Part shown: positions 33,038-45,421 of the stretch, piece after piece
How the letters are laid out: each line of letters opens with the position of its first letter
How positions within the stretch are numbered: position 1 is the stretch's first letter
Made by a program: the position numbers and the translations under genes
Notes under the pieces: generated by a model
Database searches by the model: none
Seen by the model: the letters and a program-made list of their open reading frames with translations, nothing else
What the model was told of the DNA's origin: nothing
NCBI GenBank assembly: GCA_030280995.1
Contig: JASXTE010000016.1
Location: forward strand, 12,105,001 to 12,169,000
Reading direction: 5' to 3'
DNA: 64,000 nucleotides
Source of the DNA: Hemileia vastatrix
Taxonomy: Eukaryota; Basidiomycota; Pucciniomycetes; Pucciniales; Zaghouaniaceae

Positions 33038-33835
33038 CCAGATTTATAATTGAAGTAGCAATTAAAACCAAAGGATTAGATACATTAGAATATTGAGCAA
33101 TTTTTCTACTGTTCTCAGACTCTACTGGTCTCACAGTCTCATCTCCTCTTCCAGAATTAACTGAAGGAACTGAATCAGTTACAAGAAATGGTACTTGAGA
33201 TTAAATAGAGGGGCTTACCATGGCTTGGGAAAGACTTGGATGTGGTTGTTTTTTTCTTTATTTCTCCTTGGTATGGGTGAGGAAGTGTTGGGTTCAACTG
33301 ATTGGTTCTTGAAGGACCTTCCTGAGGTACTTGTTGCTGTTGTTGTTGGGACAGACAATCCCACTGGGTGTTCAGCCAATCCCACTGCTACTTTGAGACT
33401 TCCACCTTTTCTTGTTTCTGGGGGGCCAATTGTGGAAGGGCTTTTGTAGGAGGAGGTTACCTCTTCTCTTGAAGAAACGACTCTATTTTTCTTTCCTTGT
33501 CTTCTTAAGATTCTATTTTTGACCTCAGCTTGAGGTTTTCTGACCTCAACTCCTTGATGTGAGTGGAGAGATTTTTGACTTGCTGATTCAAGGGCATCTT
33601 TTTTATTTTGAAGCCTTTGGGAAGCTCTTCTGGGGGGTCGATAGAAGGCTTTTGGTCCTGAGCAGTTGTCTCCACTGATATTTCCATCTCCTGCATGTCT
33701 AAATCCTGATTGGTCCAGTAATTGATTGATTTGAGCCAGTTTTGTAGTCAAAGGAGAACTTACAGAAGAAGCTTTATCATAATCAATTAAATCAAGTTCC
33801 TCATCACGGCCAGCAGAAGCACCTTGATCAGTCAT
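33038..33835 (-). pseudogene. Family-C gag N-terminal part (C1)
   Basis: From ATG 33835: DEELDLIDYDKASSVSSPL and TTKLAQINQLLDQSG, then, in another frame, a coiled-coil-like stretch (NQQVKNLSTHIKELRSENLK) and a Gln-rich part. The frame change between the two parts is also found in C2. The function would be a particle protein; this copy is truncated at 33038. Confidence 0.65.
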
Positions 33836-33929
33836 AGTTGTAATTAACCTGAACTGAGAGAAAGAAACATTAATCAGAAATTATTTTTTCTTTATTTAAA
33901 AAAATAAGGAAAAAAAATATATATAAGTA

Positions 33930-34430
33930 ATTATCAGAACTTTGAAATCAACTGGAATAATTAAAATATAATTTTTATCAGGACAAAAAATCAACTGAAA
34001 TAATAATCACAATTTTATTAATTTTAAAGTAATTTTATAACCAGGATTTAAAATAAATCAACTGAAATAATAAAATAATTTAATAATTAGTAATATTTTG
34101 ATAATTATCAGGACCAGAAGTCAACTGAATAATTTAATTACCAGGACTTAATTTCAACTGAAATAATTTAATTACCAGGACTTATTGTAAACTGAAATAA
34201 TTTTAATTACCAGGACTTATTGTCAACTGAAATAATTTTAATTACCAGGACTTATTGTCAACTGAAATAATTGTAATTACCAGGACTTAATTTCAACTGA
34301 AATAATTTGATATAATTAATTTAATTAATCTATAATATTATTAATTTACTTCCAGGACAATTTGTCAACTGAAACAATAATATAAAATTCTAATTATCAG
34401 GAAAAAAAGTCAACTGAAATAATTAAAAAA
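33930..34430 (-). repeat. Family-C leader repeat array, C1 copy
   Basis: At least ten units of about 35 bp, best conserved between 34090 and 34300, with core CAGGACTTATTGTCAACTG followed by AAATAATTTTAATTAC. GAC/GTC and CAG/CTG can form a small bulged hairpin. It sits between the 5' LTR and the gag ATG. Confidence 0.85.
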
Positions 34431-34852
34431 AATAATTTAATTAATTTAATTTTTATATCACTTCTAGGACTAAGAACAATATAGTTCTATCTTTGTCAAG
34501 TAGGAAAAAAAATTATTTTTCCAGACACCTCCCCCTGTAAAATGAGCAAGTTAATGCCACTTTACACAGTGCTGAGTAATAAAAGATGTACGTGTACAAT
34601 GAAATGTGTAAAATGACCCACAAACAGTAATCAAATAATTACCACAAATATATATGACTATTTTCAATATATGAACCTATATTTTGGAGCGTGTTTCAAT
34701 TCCTGGTAGCAACAAAAAAGTAAGTCATGTGGCTGATGATGTTCATCATCTTTGTTGTTTACTTGTACTATTGGCACCTCGTTGTCAATGGTCCCTTGGT
34801 TGCCTGCTTCAAGATATCAATGCGCCATTGACTATTTGGAAAGGGCCTCAAT

Positions 34853-35666
34853 TGTCAAGGGGTCTTAAGTCTAGAAGGTTTTTATGGCGGTCCAACGGCA
34901 GCAATAGCGGAATTTTAGGACTTCAAAGTTTTTAGAGCACATTTTTTTATCTTTTTATTTATTTTACTCAAATTGAAGAGGTAAGAATTTTAATTATTAT
35001 TATAAATTAATGAGGTAGTACTACGTAATTGTAATATACTGAAACCAATAATAAATAGCAATAAGTAATTAAGTTGGAATAAGTGTTTGATAATATAAGT
35101 AAGTAATGAATTCCCCAAAAACAACCAGAAAGGGAGGTCTTATATAGGCAAAGGAGAGACAAATGATGGAGAAAGAATTCTAAATACAAGTATATGAGAG
35201 ATGGGAAATAATTTTCCAGAAGAAGAATAAGAACATTTCAAATTATAATACTCTTCTATAAAGAATGTTTTTAGAATAGTCTATTAACTGTATATGTCAA
35301 AAGAAAAATTATTTATTTAAAATTTCCGGTACTTGTTATTTTTAAATAAGTAATTTGATTTTTATTTTAAAATATATTTCAAATATTAAAATCCTTTCTT
35401 ATTTTAATATTGTATTTTAATATTTAAATTTTTATTTTCTTTCAAATGTCATTTCAACACGGTAAAAATAAAAATAAAATATATATATAGGAAAATTAAT
35501 ATTAATTTTAAATTTTTACTAAACTTACTTCTTTTGTAACTAGTTAATTTATTAAACGTAAATTTAAAGTAAGTAAAATAAAATTAATAATAATAAAAAA
35601 AGGCATGGCTTCATCCAAATAAATAATTAATTATTTTACTGGGTAAGTCTAGCAGCCTGGCTGAAA
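34853..35666 (-). repeat. Family-C 5' LTR of element C1
   Basis: Reverse-oriented counterpart of 36478-37274: it ends TGTCAAGGGG on the plus side at 34853 and carries the complement of TCAGCCAGGCTGCTAGAC at 35647-35664. Confidence 0.85.
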
Positions 35667-36477
35667 ACTTACCTATTCCTCTCAAACCCCTTACTCCATA
35701 CTGTCAAAAGTCTCACCTTTTTGGTTGAAAACCAAGCCACCATCAAATGCCTCTCATCTTTTCCCCTGTCTACCCCCAATGCCTTTATCTTCCTAGCCCA
35801 TATTCCAAACTGTTTCCAAACTGAAAATGTTCAATACCTCATTTCAACTCATCCTTTGTTGGTACCCAGGTCATACAGGGATCACTGGGAATGAAATTGT
35901 GGACCAGCTAGAAAATGGCTCTCACCACCTAGCCTACCAAGCTGCCTCTTCACTTAGCTTCTTCCCTCCATCTCCTTTGATATCCTCACTAAAAACCTTC
36001 CTTAAATCCCACTACAAAACCATGATCTTGTCCCCTCCTCCTCCAGATTCTCTCCAAAACCTCAGAGGCAAATATGGACCCTTAGTCATGTACAAAAAAC
36101 TCATTCCCCTCACCTTTTCTGAAGCCACTCAAGACATTGTCCTCTCAATAATTATCTATATTGCTTCAAAATTGTGGACTCACCAATGTTTCCTTCCTGA
36201 AGATCAAACAACAAGGACACCCCAGAGCATATCCTCCTATTTTGCCGTGCTCACACAAAAGATAGATCCACATTAGTTCAATTTGCCAAATTACATAAAA
36301 TCCTTTTTAAAACATCTACTCTACTTTCTCTGTCTCCTATCATTTCTGAAGTCACCAAATTCTTAATATCTACCAAAGGATTTATTAATAATTTAATTTT
36401 AACTAGCTTAAATACATTGCACAGTTTATCTACCTTATATGGTACTTCCCCTGTTGTATTTAGATATAGACTGTTAT
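35667..36477 (+). pseudogene. LINE (non-LTR) ORF2 C-terminal fragment with RNase H
   Basis: Readable segments: VENQATIKCLSS (RNase H active-site region), WYPGHTGITGNEIVDQL (typical WxPGHxxIxGNExAD motif of LINE RNase H), PEHILLFCRAH (C-terminal zinc region of Tad/I-type ORF2), and GTSPVVFRYR. Two or more frameshifts are present. Element C1 abuts it on the left, and C2 is inserted at 36477. The frame resumes at 45026. Confidence 0.75.
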
Positions 36478-37274
36478 TGTCAGCCAGGCTGCTAGACTTA
36501 CCCAGTAATATAATTACTTATTTACTTTGATGAAGCCACACCTTTTTTCTTATTTTATTATTAATTATATTATATTTACTTTAGAATTACTCGTAATAAA
36601 TTAACCAATTAAAATGAGTAAATTTAAGTAAATATTTAAATTAATGTCCCTTATATTTTTATTCCCTAAAACTGTTCTCAATGACAGGTTAAAAGAGATT
36701 AAAATATACTAATACTAAAATTGATAAAGATTGAAATTATTTTATATAAAATACTAAAATTATATTAAAATTCTTAAAATTGAAAAAATCAAATTGTTTC
36801 ATACCAAGTGTGACATTTAAAGTGAACTTTAAAATATATCCAATAAATTAATAAATACATTAAAATATGATATTGACACATCTTTTTAGCACTATCTGTT
36901 ATTTTTAATTTATTATTTTGGGAGTATCTTTTCTCTCACGCCCTTGTATGTAGTCTTCTTAACTCCATGTGCTATCTCTCATTTTTGCCTATAAAAGGCC
37001 TTCCACTTTGTGCTGTTATAATTCATTCCTTATCACTTACAATTTATTATATACAACCAAAATCATTTTTATTACTGCTACTTCTGTTTTAGTACTTAGA
37101 TTTATGTAAATTTAAATCCCATAAGTAATAATATTATTATTTCTTTACCTTCTAATTGAGTAATTAATCATAAAAGAAAAAAAGTACGTACCTGTTTTGA
37201 AATTCTTGAGTTATCCACCTTCACCACTGTTTAGACCGCCATAAACTCTTCTAGACCATTAGGACCCCTTTACA
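36478..37274 (+). repeat. Element C2 5' LTR
   Basis: TGTCAGCCAGG to CCCCTTTACA. TATA box in GCCTATAAAAGGC at 36988-37000. The TATA motif and the AACTCCATGTGC box before it are conserved in the 3' LTR. Confidence 0.9.
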
Positions 37275-38218
37275 GTTGGGAGCCTTTCTGAATTGTAATC
37301 AATGCATCAATAACTTGACGCCGGCAACCCTGGGAACTTTTACTATGAGGACCAATAAGGACTTGTGGATGACTGAAAACAAAGATGGTCATCAAACATG
37401 TGACTTACTTTTTTGCCGCGACTGGGAATCAAACTTTTCCCCAAATATAATGTTTATATAGGTGTTTTTGTCCTATATATTTGTAGTGACTATACCAGTT
37501 ACTATCTGTAGGTCTCACTCTGCTTATATCATCTTCCACATATATCTTTTTACTCAGCACTCTGTAGTGGCATTAATTTGTTCACATTACAGGGGGAGGT
37601 GCCTGGTAAATAATAATAAAATTTTTTTCCTAGTTGAGCAAGATAGAGTAATACTGTTCTTAGTCATAGAAGAAATAAAATTATTTAATTAATAATATTT
37701 TTTTTAATTATTTCAGTTAAAAATTGTCCTGATAATTAAAATCTTATTTTATTGCTTCAGCTGAAAATTGTCCTGGCAGTGAAATAATAAATATATAAAT
37801 TACTTGAATTAATTATATTAAATCACTTCAGTTGACATTAAAGTCCTGGTAATAAGAATTTCAGTTGACTCATAATCCTGATAATTATATATAAATTCGA
37901 ATATTAGTAATTAATTGAGACTTTTATTAATTATCCCAGTTGACTTTTGTCCTGATAATTAATTATTTTATTATTTCAGTTGATCCTGGTAATAAAATAT
38001 CTTAATTAATTTAATTAATTAAAAATTGTGATAATTATTTCAGTTGATTTTTGTCCTGATAAATTTTATATTTTCATTATTCTAGTTAATTAAATATTCC
38101 TGATAATTGATTATATACTTGAAATATTTTTTTTTTCCCTTATTTTTCTTTCAACAAAGTTAAATAATAACTGATTAAATTTTAAATATTTCTGTCTCTC
38201 AGTTCAGTTATATACAAC
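37275..38218 (+). promoter_or_regulatory. Element C2 leader with repeat array
   Basis: Non-coding leader between LTR and gag. The primer-binding site is unclear; TGGGAGCC starts two bases after the LTR end and could be one. From about 37706 to 38115 there are about nine degenerate copies of the family-C repeat in the opposite strand sense to C1 (TTTCAGTTGAC...GTCCTGATAATTA), as expected because C2 runs the other way. Confidence 0.7.
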
Positions 38219-40250
38219 AATGACTGTTCAAAGTGCTTCTGCTGGCTGTGATGAGGAACTAGACTTGATTGATTATGATGAGACTTCTGTAAATTCTCCT
38301 TGACTACAAAACTTGCTCAAATTAATCAATTATTGGACCAATCAGGATGTGGAAATTCCAGAAATAGATATATAAGTGGAAAAGACTGCTCTGGATTAAA
38401 AGCCCCTAGGAGAGCTTACAAGAGGATTGAAGATAAAAAAGATGCCCTTTCAGCAGTAAGTCAAAAACCTCTCCACTCACATCAAGGAGATGAGGGCAGA
38501 GAACCTCAAACTAAAATCAAAAGTAGAAATTCTAGAAGAAAAGGTAAGAAACATAGAATCCTTTCTTCAAGAGAAGAGGAAACCTCCTCCAGCAACAAAA
38601 GACCTTCCACAATTAGCTCCTCAACCACAGAAAAAGGTGGAAGTTTCAAAATGGCAATGGGACTGGCTAAACATCCAGTGGGACTACCTCCAGGCCCAAC
38701 AACAACAGCAAGCACCACAGGCAGGTCCTTCCAGGACCCATCAGTTCAACCTAACACCTCCTTGCCCCTACCAAAGAGGAAGAAAGAGGAAGAAAAATCA
38801 AATTCATTTTTGGCCAAAGCCATGGTAAGCCCCTCTATTGAATCCCAAGAACCCTTTCTTGTTACTGATTCAGTTCCTTCAGGTAATTCTGGGAGAGGAG
38901 ATGATACCTTGAGACTAGTAGAGGCTGGCTGTGGTAGGCATATTACTGATTATTCAGATGTAACTAATCCTTTAGTATTGATTTCTACTTCAATGATTAA
39001 TCCTGATATGGCTGTTATTGATGAGACACTGGATCCTGAATTTTATGAGAATCTGGAAAATTACTCTGTTTTCTTATTAATAAATACCCCAGATGTAGCT
39101 ACCATGAATCATGAATATTTGAGAGTTATTATTGCCAAAAAAATCATATAATGAAAAACATGCAATTGACTCAAAAATTTAATAGTTTGTTTACTGAACA
39201 AGGTTATCAATCAGTGAGAAGTGAATTACAGAGGGTTTCTGATGATTTTTATAAGTAAAAAGTAAATCATGAGAAGAAAGTTTCTTTGTGGCAAAATATC
39301 AAGAATGATTTGTTTTAATTACAAGACACTTTGTAAATCTATATCCAGGAACTAGAGGGAGATAAGATGAACTTAAAGAGACTAAGTGACCATTATTCAT
39401 CTCTGAAAAGGAAGAACCAATTATCTTTTTCAACTATCAATGAGACATTATCCAGTATTCCAAGAGTGAAAACTAGGCTAACAACCATTGAAAATAAGTT
39501 GAATTCATTGTTACATGACCAAAAGTATTCTGAAATTTCTTTGAAAGAACCTGTTTCACAGGATATTCCACTTGTACCTGTCCCCAAGTTCATCTAAAGT
39601 AAAATTAGTTCCAGAAATTCCAGTAAATATTACTAAGTTTTCATCAAAAATAGATGATGTACCTTGTTCATCTACAGAAGGGTTAAACAACATGATTACT
39701 TTCCAATTTGTAAAGTTAAAGCTTCTTCTCACTCAGAAACAAGCTTGTAATAAGGAGATTGCTTTAGATCAAAAGAATTGGCCAAAACTTGACTAATTAC
39801 CAAACTTTGATGGTGATTCTTCCTCTGATTGGCAACAATTTATTTGCAGAATTGATAACCAGAAGAATTCTTACAAAATTCCAGATAAAGAAATTGTGTC
39901 TAAATTGATTTCTTTATTTTCCAATGTTGCCCTAATGTGGTATGAATCTGTCCTTTAAGATAAAAATGACTACTCATGGGAAGATTGGAATAAATTAATT
40001 AAAGCCCAATTTTGTGGTTCAAAGCTTAGGTTAGCTTAACAAAGGCAGTATGAGGAAGCTAGATATAGCTCTTCTTCTACTTAAAGGATTATTGAGTTTC
40101 TGATGAAACTTGTGAAGATCCTGAGAGAAATGGACCCAGATATGGATTTTTAATTATGGAAGGACAGGATCCTCTATAAATTGCCTATGTCCCTGTGATA
40201 CTTAATAGTTGCTAGGACTGAGCTCTGAAGAGAACCTTCTACTTTTATGA
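38219..40250 (+). pseudogene. Element C2 gag (decayed)
   Basis: From ATG 38219: DEELDLIDYDETSVNSP, then a one-base difference from C1 and a long open frame 38300-39151. In the overlapping frame lies the coiled-coil-like AENLKLKSKVEILEEKVRN and a Gln-rich stretch, probably the genuine Gag. From 39793 comes a Ty3-type capsid domain (LPNFDGDSSSDWQQF, VSKLISLFSNVALMWYESVL, YSWEDWNKLIKAQF, FLMKLVKILREMDPDMDF) with at least six stops. 39152-39790 is helical but broken. Confidence 0.75.
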
Positions 40251-41089
40251 ATACTTGTAATGAGATCCTTTTAAATAACAAGTATGATTCTAGAAGGTTC
40301 ACTTCTAAATCTTCATTGAAGAAAATCTCCAATTACCAACAGAAACCTCCTGAAAAAGTTGTTAAACCCTCTTCCCCTGTTGCACCAAAAAAGTATGCAA
40401 AAAACACTTGCTTCAAATTCAGCAAGCCTTGGCAGAAAGGCCATGTTTGTGACAAGAAAATAAATCTTGTTGAACAAACAGAGGAACATGCTGATGACAC
40501 AGCTTCAATGGATGATACTTTAATTTATTGTGCCAGAAATATTTCTTATGAATATCACCAGGAAATCTTAATTCTCGAAGAAGATATTCATTATTTTAAT
40601 ACTAATGATATTGAGAATGATGATTTATCCACAGTAGAAGATGCTGAGATAATAAGAAATTTTGAAGACAGCTCAATAATTATTGCTTCTCTCAAGGAAT
40701 TATTCTTGATCAATGGAATGAACATTGAAGTTGTTTTAGATTCTGGAGCTGGAGGAAGTGTTGTATCTGATAAAGCACTTACTTTGGTTGATCAGCTTTA
40801 TAAATCCAAACTTATGCATATTACAGATGAAAATCGGAGAGTTTATGGCTCTGTTTTACCCCCAATTGATAAATACAAAGCTACAGTATTTTTCAAATAT
40901 AAACATGGCTTTGTAAGAGCTACACATGACTTTGTAGTTACGAAAAATGATAAATTAAGCAATTGGTTCATTGTGGGAAATGATATATTAACCAAATATG
41001 GCATTAAGATTGATCCCTCAAACCAATTCTTTGAAATGGGGTTGAATGGGAAGAGAAAATTAAAATTTCCTCACCTAAAAAATAATTAA
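40247..41089 (+). pseudogene. Element C2 zinc knuckle and protease
   Basis: A 280-codon open frame continuing gag. Knuckle CFKFSKPWQKGHVC has lost one Cys (to Phe) and its His (to Gln) compared with C-x2-C-x4-H-x4-C. Aspartic protease active site EVVLDSGAGGSVVS (Asp near 40738), then FIVGNDILTKYGIKID. The open frame here contrasts with the broken parts on either side. Confidence 0.75.
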
Positions 41090-41097
41090 CACCAGGA

Positions 41098-42620
41098 TTG
41101 AACACATGTCATTCTGTAGTTCAATATAAAGGAAGATCTACAAAGGAAATGCCTTCCTTTGTGTCTGAAATTGACACTGCTTCTTATGGAGAACCACTTT
41201 CTGGTCATGAAAAAGATTCCATCATTCAATTGATAAAATCTTTTCCTGTGGCCTTTGCACATGGGTCACATGAATTAAGGAAATGAAGCTCTCATTATCT
41301 TGCCCATTAACTGAAATACCACCTAGTTTAAAGAAGATGCCTTATCCTGCTTCTCCCACAGAGGGAAAAGATATTGAAGACAATTTCTCTACCCTTTTAA
41401 AATAAATATTATTGAAAAGGTAGTTGAAACACCTAAATATTGTGTTATCTAACCTGTCCTAATTTCTTATGAGAAAGATAAAGCCATGTTATGTGGTGAT
41501 TATAGAGCATTAAACACCTATACTGTAGGTGATATCTATCCTTTACCCAGAATTAGCTCTATACATGCTACCTTACATGGTTCTAAATATATCAGCTGTT
41601 TGGATGGTAATAAAGGATATCACCAGGTACCTTATGAGAATAATTTTCTGAATTTTCTGATGATTGCTACTCATATGGGTATTGATGCCATTTGGCCCCA
41701 AAAATGCCTCTTCAGTTTTTCAAAAGGTTATGGATAACACATTCCATCAGGAATTAAATGAAGGATGGCTGATGGTTTACATTTATGATATCATTATATT
41801 CTCTAAAACATTTGAGGACAATCTTTGCCACCTGTGTAAAGTGTTCCAAAAGATGGATGAGATAAATATGACACTTCCTTTGAAAAAATCTAAATTTGGT
41901 TTCCATTCTTTGAAAGTACTTGGTCATGTTGTCTCAGGGTTACAGATATGTGTTGACCAAAATAAAGTAGCAGCTATACAGAAGGTGAAGGCTCCTACTA
42001 CAGTTAGAGAGCTCCAAAGTTTTTTGGGAATGTGTGGATACTATAGACAGTATATTGAAAAATTACTAAGTCATAGCTTTACCACTTACCCAATTAACTA
42101 GAAAGGATGTTGCTTTTGTCTGGAACAGTGAAAGATAAAGAGCTTTTGACACTATGAAACATTGTTTGATGCCAGCACCAATCCTTACTTTTCCTGACTT
42201 TAATCAGCCATTTTTTTATACACTGATGCCAGTTTTATTGGTCTTGGTGCTGCTATCCATCAAAAACAAGTGATGAATGATAAAGTATCAGAAGTAGTAA
42301 TTTGTTATAATTCAAGAACCTTGAGAAATAGTGATTTGAAATATGGTGCTACTCAATTGGAGTGTTTGGCAGTAGTGTGGGCTCTAGAGAAGCTACATTA
42401 TTATTTGGATGATCAGAAATTTGAACTTTTCACTGACTGAAGTGCAGTTAAATCTCTCTTAAATTTGAAGACACCTAACAGACATATGTTCAGATGGTAT
42501 CTAGCTGTTCAAGAATACAGATGGAGAATGACAATTGTTCATAGGGTTGGTATTGTTCACTCAAATGTGGATATGTTATCAAGGTTACCTTTGCCAAATG
42601 ATGACTCAAATCCTGCATAA
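41098..42620 (+). pseudogene. Element C2 reverse transcriptase and RNase H
   Basis: RT: LCGDYRALNTYTVGDIYPLP, CLDGNKGYHQVP, frame change near 41690, MPFGPKNASSVFQKVMD, then the active-site box as VYIYDIIIF, where the first Asp of YxDD is Tyr. LGHVVSGLQICVDQNKVAAI and SFLGMCGYYRQYIEKL lead to RNase H (YTDASFIGLGAAIHQ, YGATQLECLAVVWALE). Many stops between 41280 and 41480 and in RNase H. Confidence 0.82.
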
Positions 42621-42659
42621 GATCCTGAGGATGAAATAATTCACATTCATGGGATATAT

Positions 42660-44200
42660 GTGGTTGATATAAAAGAAGAGCTATTGCAGCTTATTCTGGA
42701 TTCATATGATAGGGACACTGACTTGAAAAACTTATGTACTATATTAAATGATCCAAATAATGCTTCAATACAAGCATTAATTAAAACCCTCCCACCAAAG
42801 TATCAGACTGCTTTGGAAAAAGGTAAATTATCAATTGATGAAGTCTACCTCTATTATAAAAGAAAGTTGAATAATTTTATTATTATTATTCCTCCTTCTT
42901 TGAAAGAGATCACCTTGAAAATTTTTCATGATGACATATTGGCTGGACATTTTGATCTTGAAAAAACAATGATCAGAATTAAGAACACTGCTTGGTGGGT
43001 TAATATGTCTGAAGACACCAAACTATATGTTGAATCCTGTGATTCTTTCCAAAAATCAAAAAGATTGACTGGAAAAAAACCTGGATTAATGCAACATATT
43101 GAAGCTCCTAATGCACCATGGAAAATAATAAACATGGACTTTGTAACAAGTTTTCCCATTGCTGGGACAGTTGTAACTCTAGCTGGGTTATTGTGGACAG
43201 ATTCACGAAAATGTTTAAATTGATCTCTACTCACAAGGATGTTTCCACTAAAGAATTAGCTTTCTTTTGTGGTCTCATATGTTTAATACTGCTGGTTTTC
43301 CTAAAGCCATAATCTCTGACAGAGACCCTAAATTTACTTCTGAATTTTGGATGTTTGTGGTTGTGATCTGAAACTTTCTACTGCCCATCACCCTCAGACT
43401 GATGGTTTAGCTGAAAGAATGATTCAGACTTTAGAGGACATGATAAGAAGATATTGTGCCTTTGGCCTTGAGTATAAAGATAATGACAGATTCACTCATG
43501 ATTGGGTTACCTTACTTCCTGGGTTAGAATTTGCTTATAATAGCACTGTTCATTCTGTTACTCAGAGAAATCCTTTTGAGATCTGGCTTGGATATGTTCC
43601 AAATACTCCTGCCCAAATTCTCAACAATAAAATACCTAAATCAGATTTACATCCTGGTGTAAAATCTTTTCTTCAAATTCAACAACTTTGCATAGTTCAT
43701 TCTCAAAAATGTATTGAAAAATCTTTTGAATATGAGAAGAAGAGGTGGGACAAATCCCATAAAGAATACACTTTTAAAAAGGGTGATGAAGTACTGATTT
43801 CTACAGTCCACTTCAATTTACAAGGAATAACAAATTCAAAGACCCATTTGTATGTCTATTTGTTGTCAAAATAATGGTTGGTGATAATGCAGTTGATGTT
43901 ATCTTGTACTCTCCATATGACAGAAAACATCCTGTTTTTCAAATTTCTCTTCTGAAACCTTATACATCCAATAGTGATTTACTTCCCAAAAGGAGGGGAA
44001 GACCAAAGAAGTCCCCTATCGACATCACAGAAACAGCAGAAATTGATAAGATTCTCAATGACAGAAAAAATACTGCTGAAAAAGGTACTGTATACTTATT
44101 GAGTTTCAAGAATAAATCTTCTGAATATGATTCTTAGATACCTGAAAAAGAGATATCTAATCTTCCTACTCTACTAAAGAAATATAGAAAGAAAAAATAA
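42660..44200 (+). pseudogene. Element C2 integrase and chromodomain-like end
   Basis: Zinc region (HDDILAGHFDLEKT, then CDSFQKSKRL with one Cys lost), catalytic core MDFVTSFPIAG, frameshift near 43180, [41 protein letters not shown]. The barrel is EVLISTVHFN, then a frame change near 43875 and RKHPVFQISLLKPY. After RRGRPKKSP comes IDKILNDRKNTAEKGTVYLL and SFKNKSSEYDS, a chromodomain-like sequence ending shortly before the polypurine tract. Confidence 0.82.
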
Positions 44201-44235
44201 TAGCATTTTTTTATTGTTTTTTTAGAGTGAGAGAG

Positions 44236-45020
44236 CGTCAGCCAGGCTGCCAGACTTACCAAGTTAAATAATTAAGTATTTACTCAGATGAAGCCATGCT
44301 TTTTTTCTTATTTTATTAATAATTATATTATATTTAGTTTAAAATTACTTGTAATAAATTAAATAATTACAATTAGTAAATTTAAGTAAATATTTAAATT
44401 AATGTCCCTTATATTTTTATTCCCTAAAACCATTCTCAATGACAGGTAAAAAGTGATAAAAATTTACTAATACTAAAATTGATAAAAATTGAAATTAGTT
44501 TATATAAAATACTAAAATTATATTAAAATTCTAAAAATTGGAAAAATCAAATTGTTTTGTACCAAGTGTGACATTTAAAGTGAACTTTAAAATATATTAA
44601 ATAAATTAATAAATACATTAAAATATGTTATTGACACATCTTTTTAGTACTCTCTGTTATTTTTAATTTCTTATTTTGGTAGTATCTTTTCTCTCACACC
44701 CTTGTATGTAGTCTTCTTAACTCCATGTGCTCTCTCTCATTTTTGCCTATAAGAGGCCTTTCACTTTATGCTGTTTTGATTCATTCCTTATCACTTACAA
44801 TTTATTATATTCAACCAAAATCATTTTTATTACTACTACATCTGCTTTAGTACTTACATTTGTGTAAATCTAAAACACATAAGTAATAATAATATTATTT
44901 CTTTACCTTCTAATTGAGTGATTAATCACAAAAGATAAAAACTACATACCTGTTTTGAAATTCTTGAGTTATCCACCTTCACCGCCGTAAACTCTTCTAG
45001 ACCATTAGGACCCCTTGACA
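44236..45020 (+). repeat. Element C2 3' LTR
   Basis: Direct copy of 36478-37274, ending CCCCTTGACA. TATA variant CCTATAAGAGG at 44746-44756. Differences from the 5' LTR are scattered, so the insertion is older than element A. Confidence 0.9.
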
Positions 45021-45025
45021 GTTAT

Positions 45026-45066
45026 CCTTCTTACCCCTTGCTGGGTTAGATTGTAAAAAATTATGA
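45026..45066 (+). pseudogene. LINE ORF2 C-terminus, continued
   Basis: Joining 36477 to 45026 restores an open frame through FRYRLL and LPLAGLDCKKL, followed by a TGA at 45064-45066 and an A-rich tail. This confirms that C2 was inserted in the last codons of the LINE. Confidence 0.7.
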
Positions 45067-45205
45067 AAATATAAAAACACTCTCTTGGTGTCTGTTACAC
45101 ATATCAGGTGAGTTTTTTTGTTCCTTTCTCACATTAAGTTTACTCTCATGTCATTATTTTTTTTATTATCACCCCCAATCTTTTTCTCTCTTTCAGAAGA
45201 GCATT

Positions 45206-45421
45206 CACCAGAAAAAGAAATGTGGGCACCTGATAGCATGTGCCAATCCCTATCTTTGATTTGATGTTAGTTTTAGCTCAGCAGTAACTCTTCTGAGAAG
45301 ACTGTACACTGAACACTGAGCATGCCAGCTTGCATGGTATCAAATTTTGAGTTTTTCTTGAATTACAAATGGATTGAGGGGTTGGCACCTGCTAACAGGT
45401 GGCGGGTAATTTTTCATGGTG
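45206..45421. mobile_element. MITE-like element, copy 1 (216 bp)
   Basis: Starts CACCAGAAAAAG and ends CATGGTG, with inverted ends of about 50-60 bp flanked by att on both sides (45203-45205 and 45422-45424). Each end holds a near-palindrome of the form GGCACCTG..TAGCA..GTGCC (at 45225 and 45384). A second copy is at 55336-55526. No coding capacity. The CAC...GTG ends with a 3-bp duplication recall CACTA-type DNA transposons. Confidence 0.68.

Larger units (their letters stand above)
33038..35666 (-). mobile_element. Element C1: truncated family-C chromovirus (5' LTR, leader, gag start)
   Basis: Minus-oriented. The 5' LTR is at 34853-35666 (814 bp), with start TGTCAG mutated to TTTCAG and end CCCCTTGACA. 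The leader with an array of about 35-bp repeats is at 33930-34430, and the gag beginning is at 33835. Cut at 33038, inside gag, by the right end of element B. It aligns by eye with 36478-39003 of element C2. It is inserted in the LINE fragment that begins at 35667. Confidence 0.85.
36478..45020 (+). mobile_element. Element C2: full-length family-C chromovirus
   Basis: LTRs 36478-37274 (797 bp) and 44236-45020 (785 bp; TG start mutated to CG) with a perfect 5-bp target duplication gttat (36473-36477 and 45021-45025). Internal order: leader with repeat array, gag, zinc knuckle and protease, RT, RNase H, integrase, chromodomain-like end, polypurine tract GAGTGAGAGAG just before the 3' LTR. Many stops and frameshifts. 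Confidence 0.92.

Noticed and set aside
33930..34430. CRISPR-like regular repeats
   Set aside because: The units are directly tandem, AT-rich, lie in a retrotransposon leader of a eukaryote, and have no unique spacers.
36988..37060. Self-priming PBS in family C like that of element A
   Set aside because: The bases after the C2 LTR show no convincing complement near the predicted RNA start; only eight bases match, at a wrong offset.
33038..38218. A large palindrome formed by C1 and C2 leaders and LTRs as a functional inverted repeat
   Set aside because: It is explained by two family-C insertions in opposite orientation in the same LINE fragment.
38300..39151. 283-codon open frame in C2 gag as the true Gag
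   Set aside because: The overlapping frame carries a coiled-coil pattern conserved in C1 and D, whereas much of this frame looks like its shifted shadow; I describe the region as gag without choosing a single frame.
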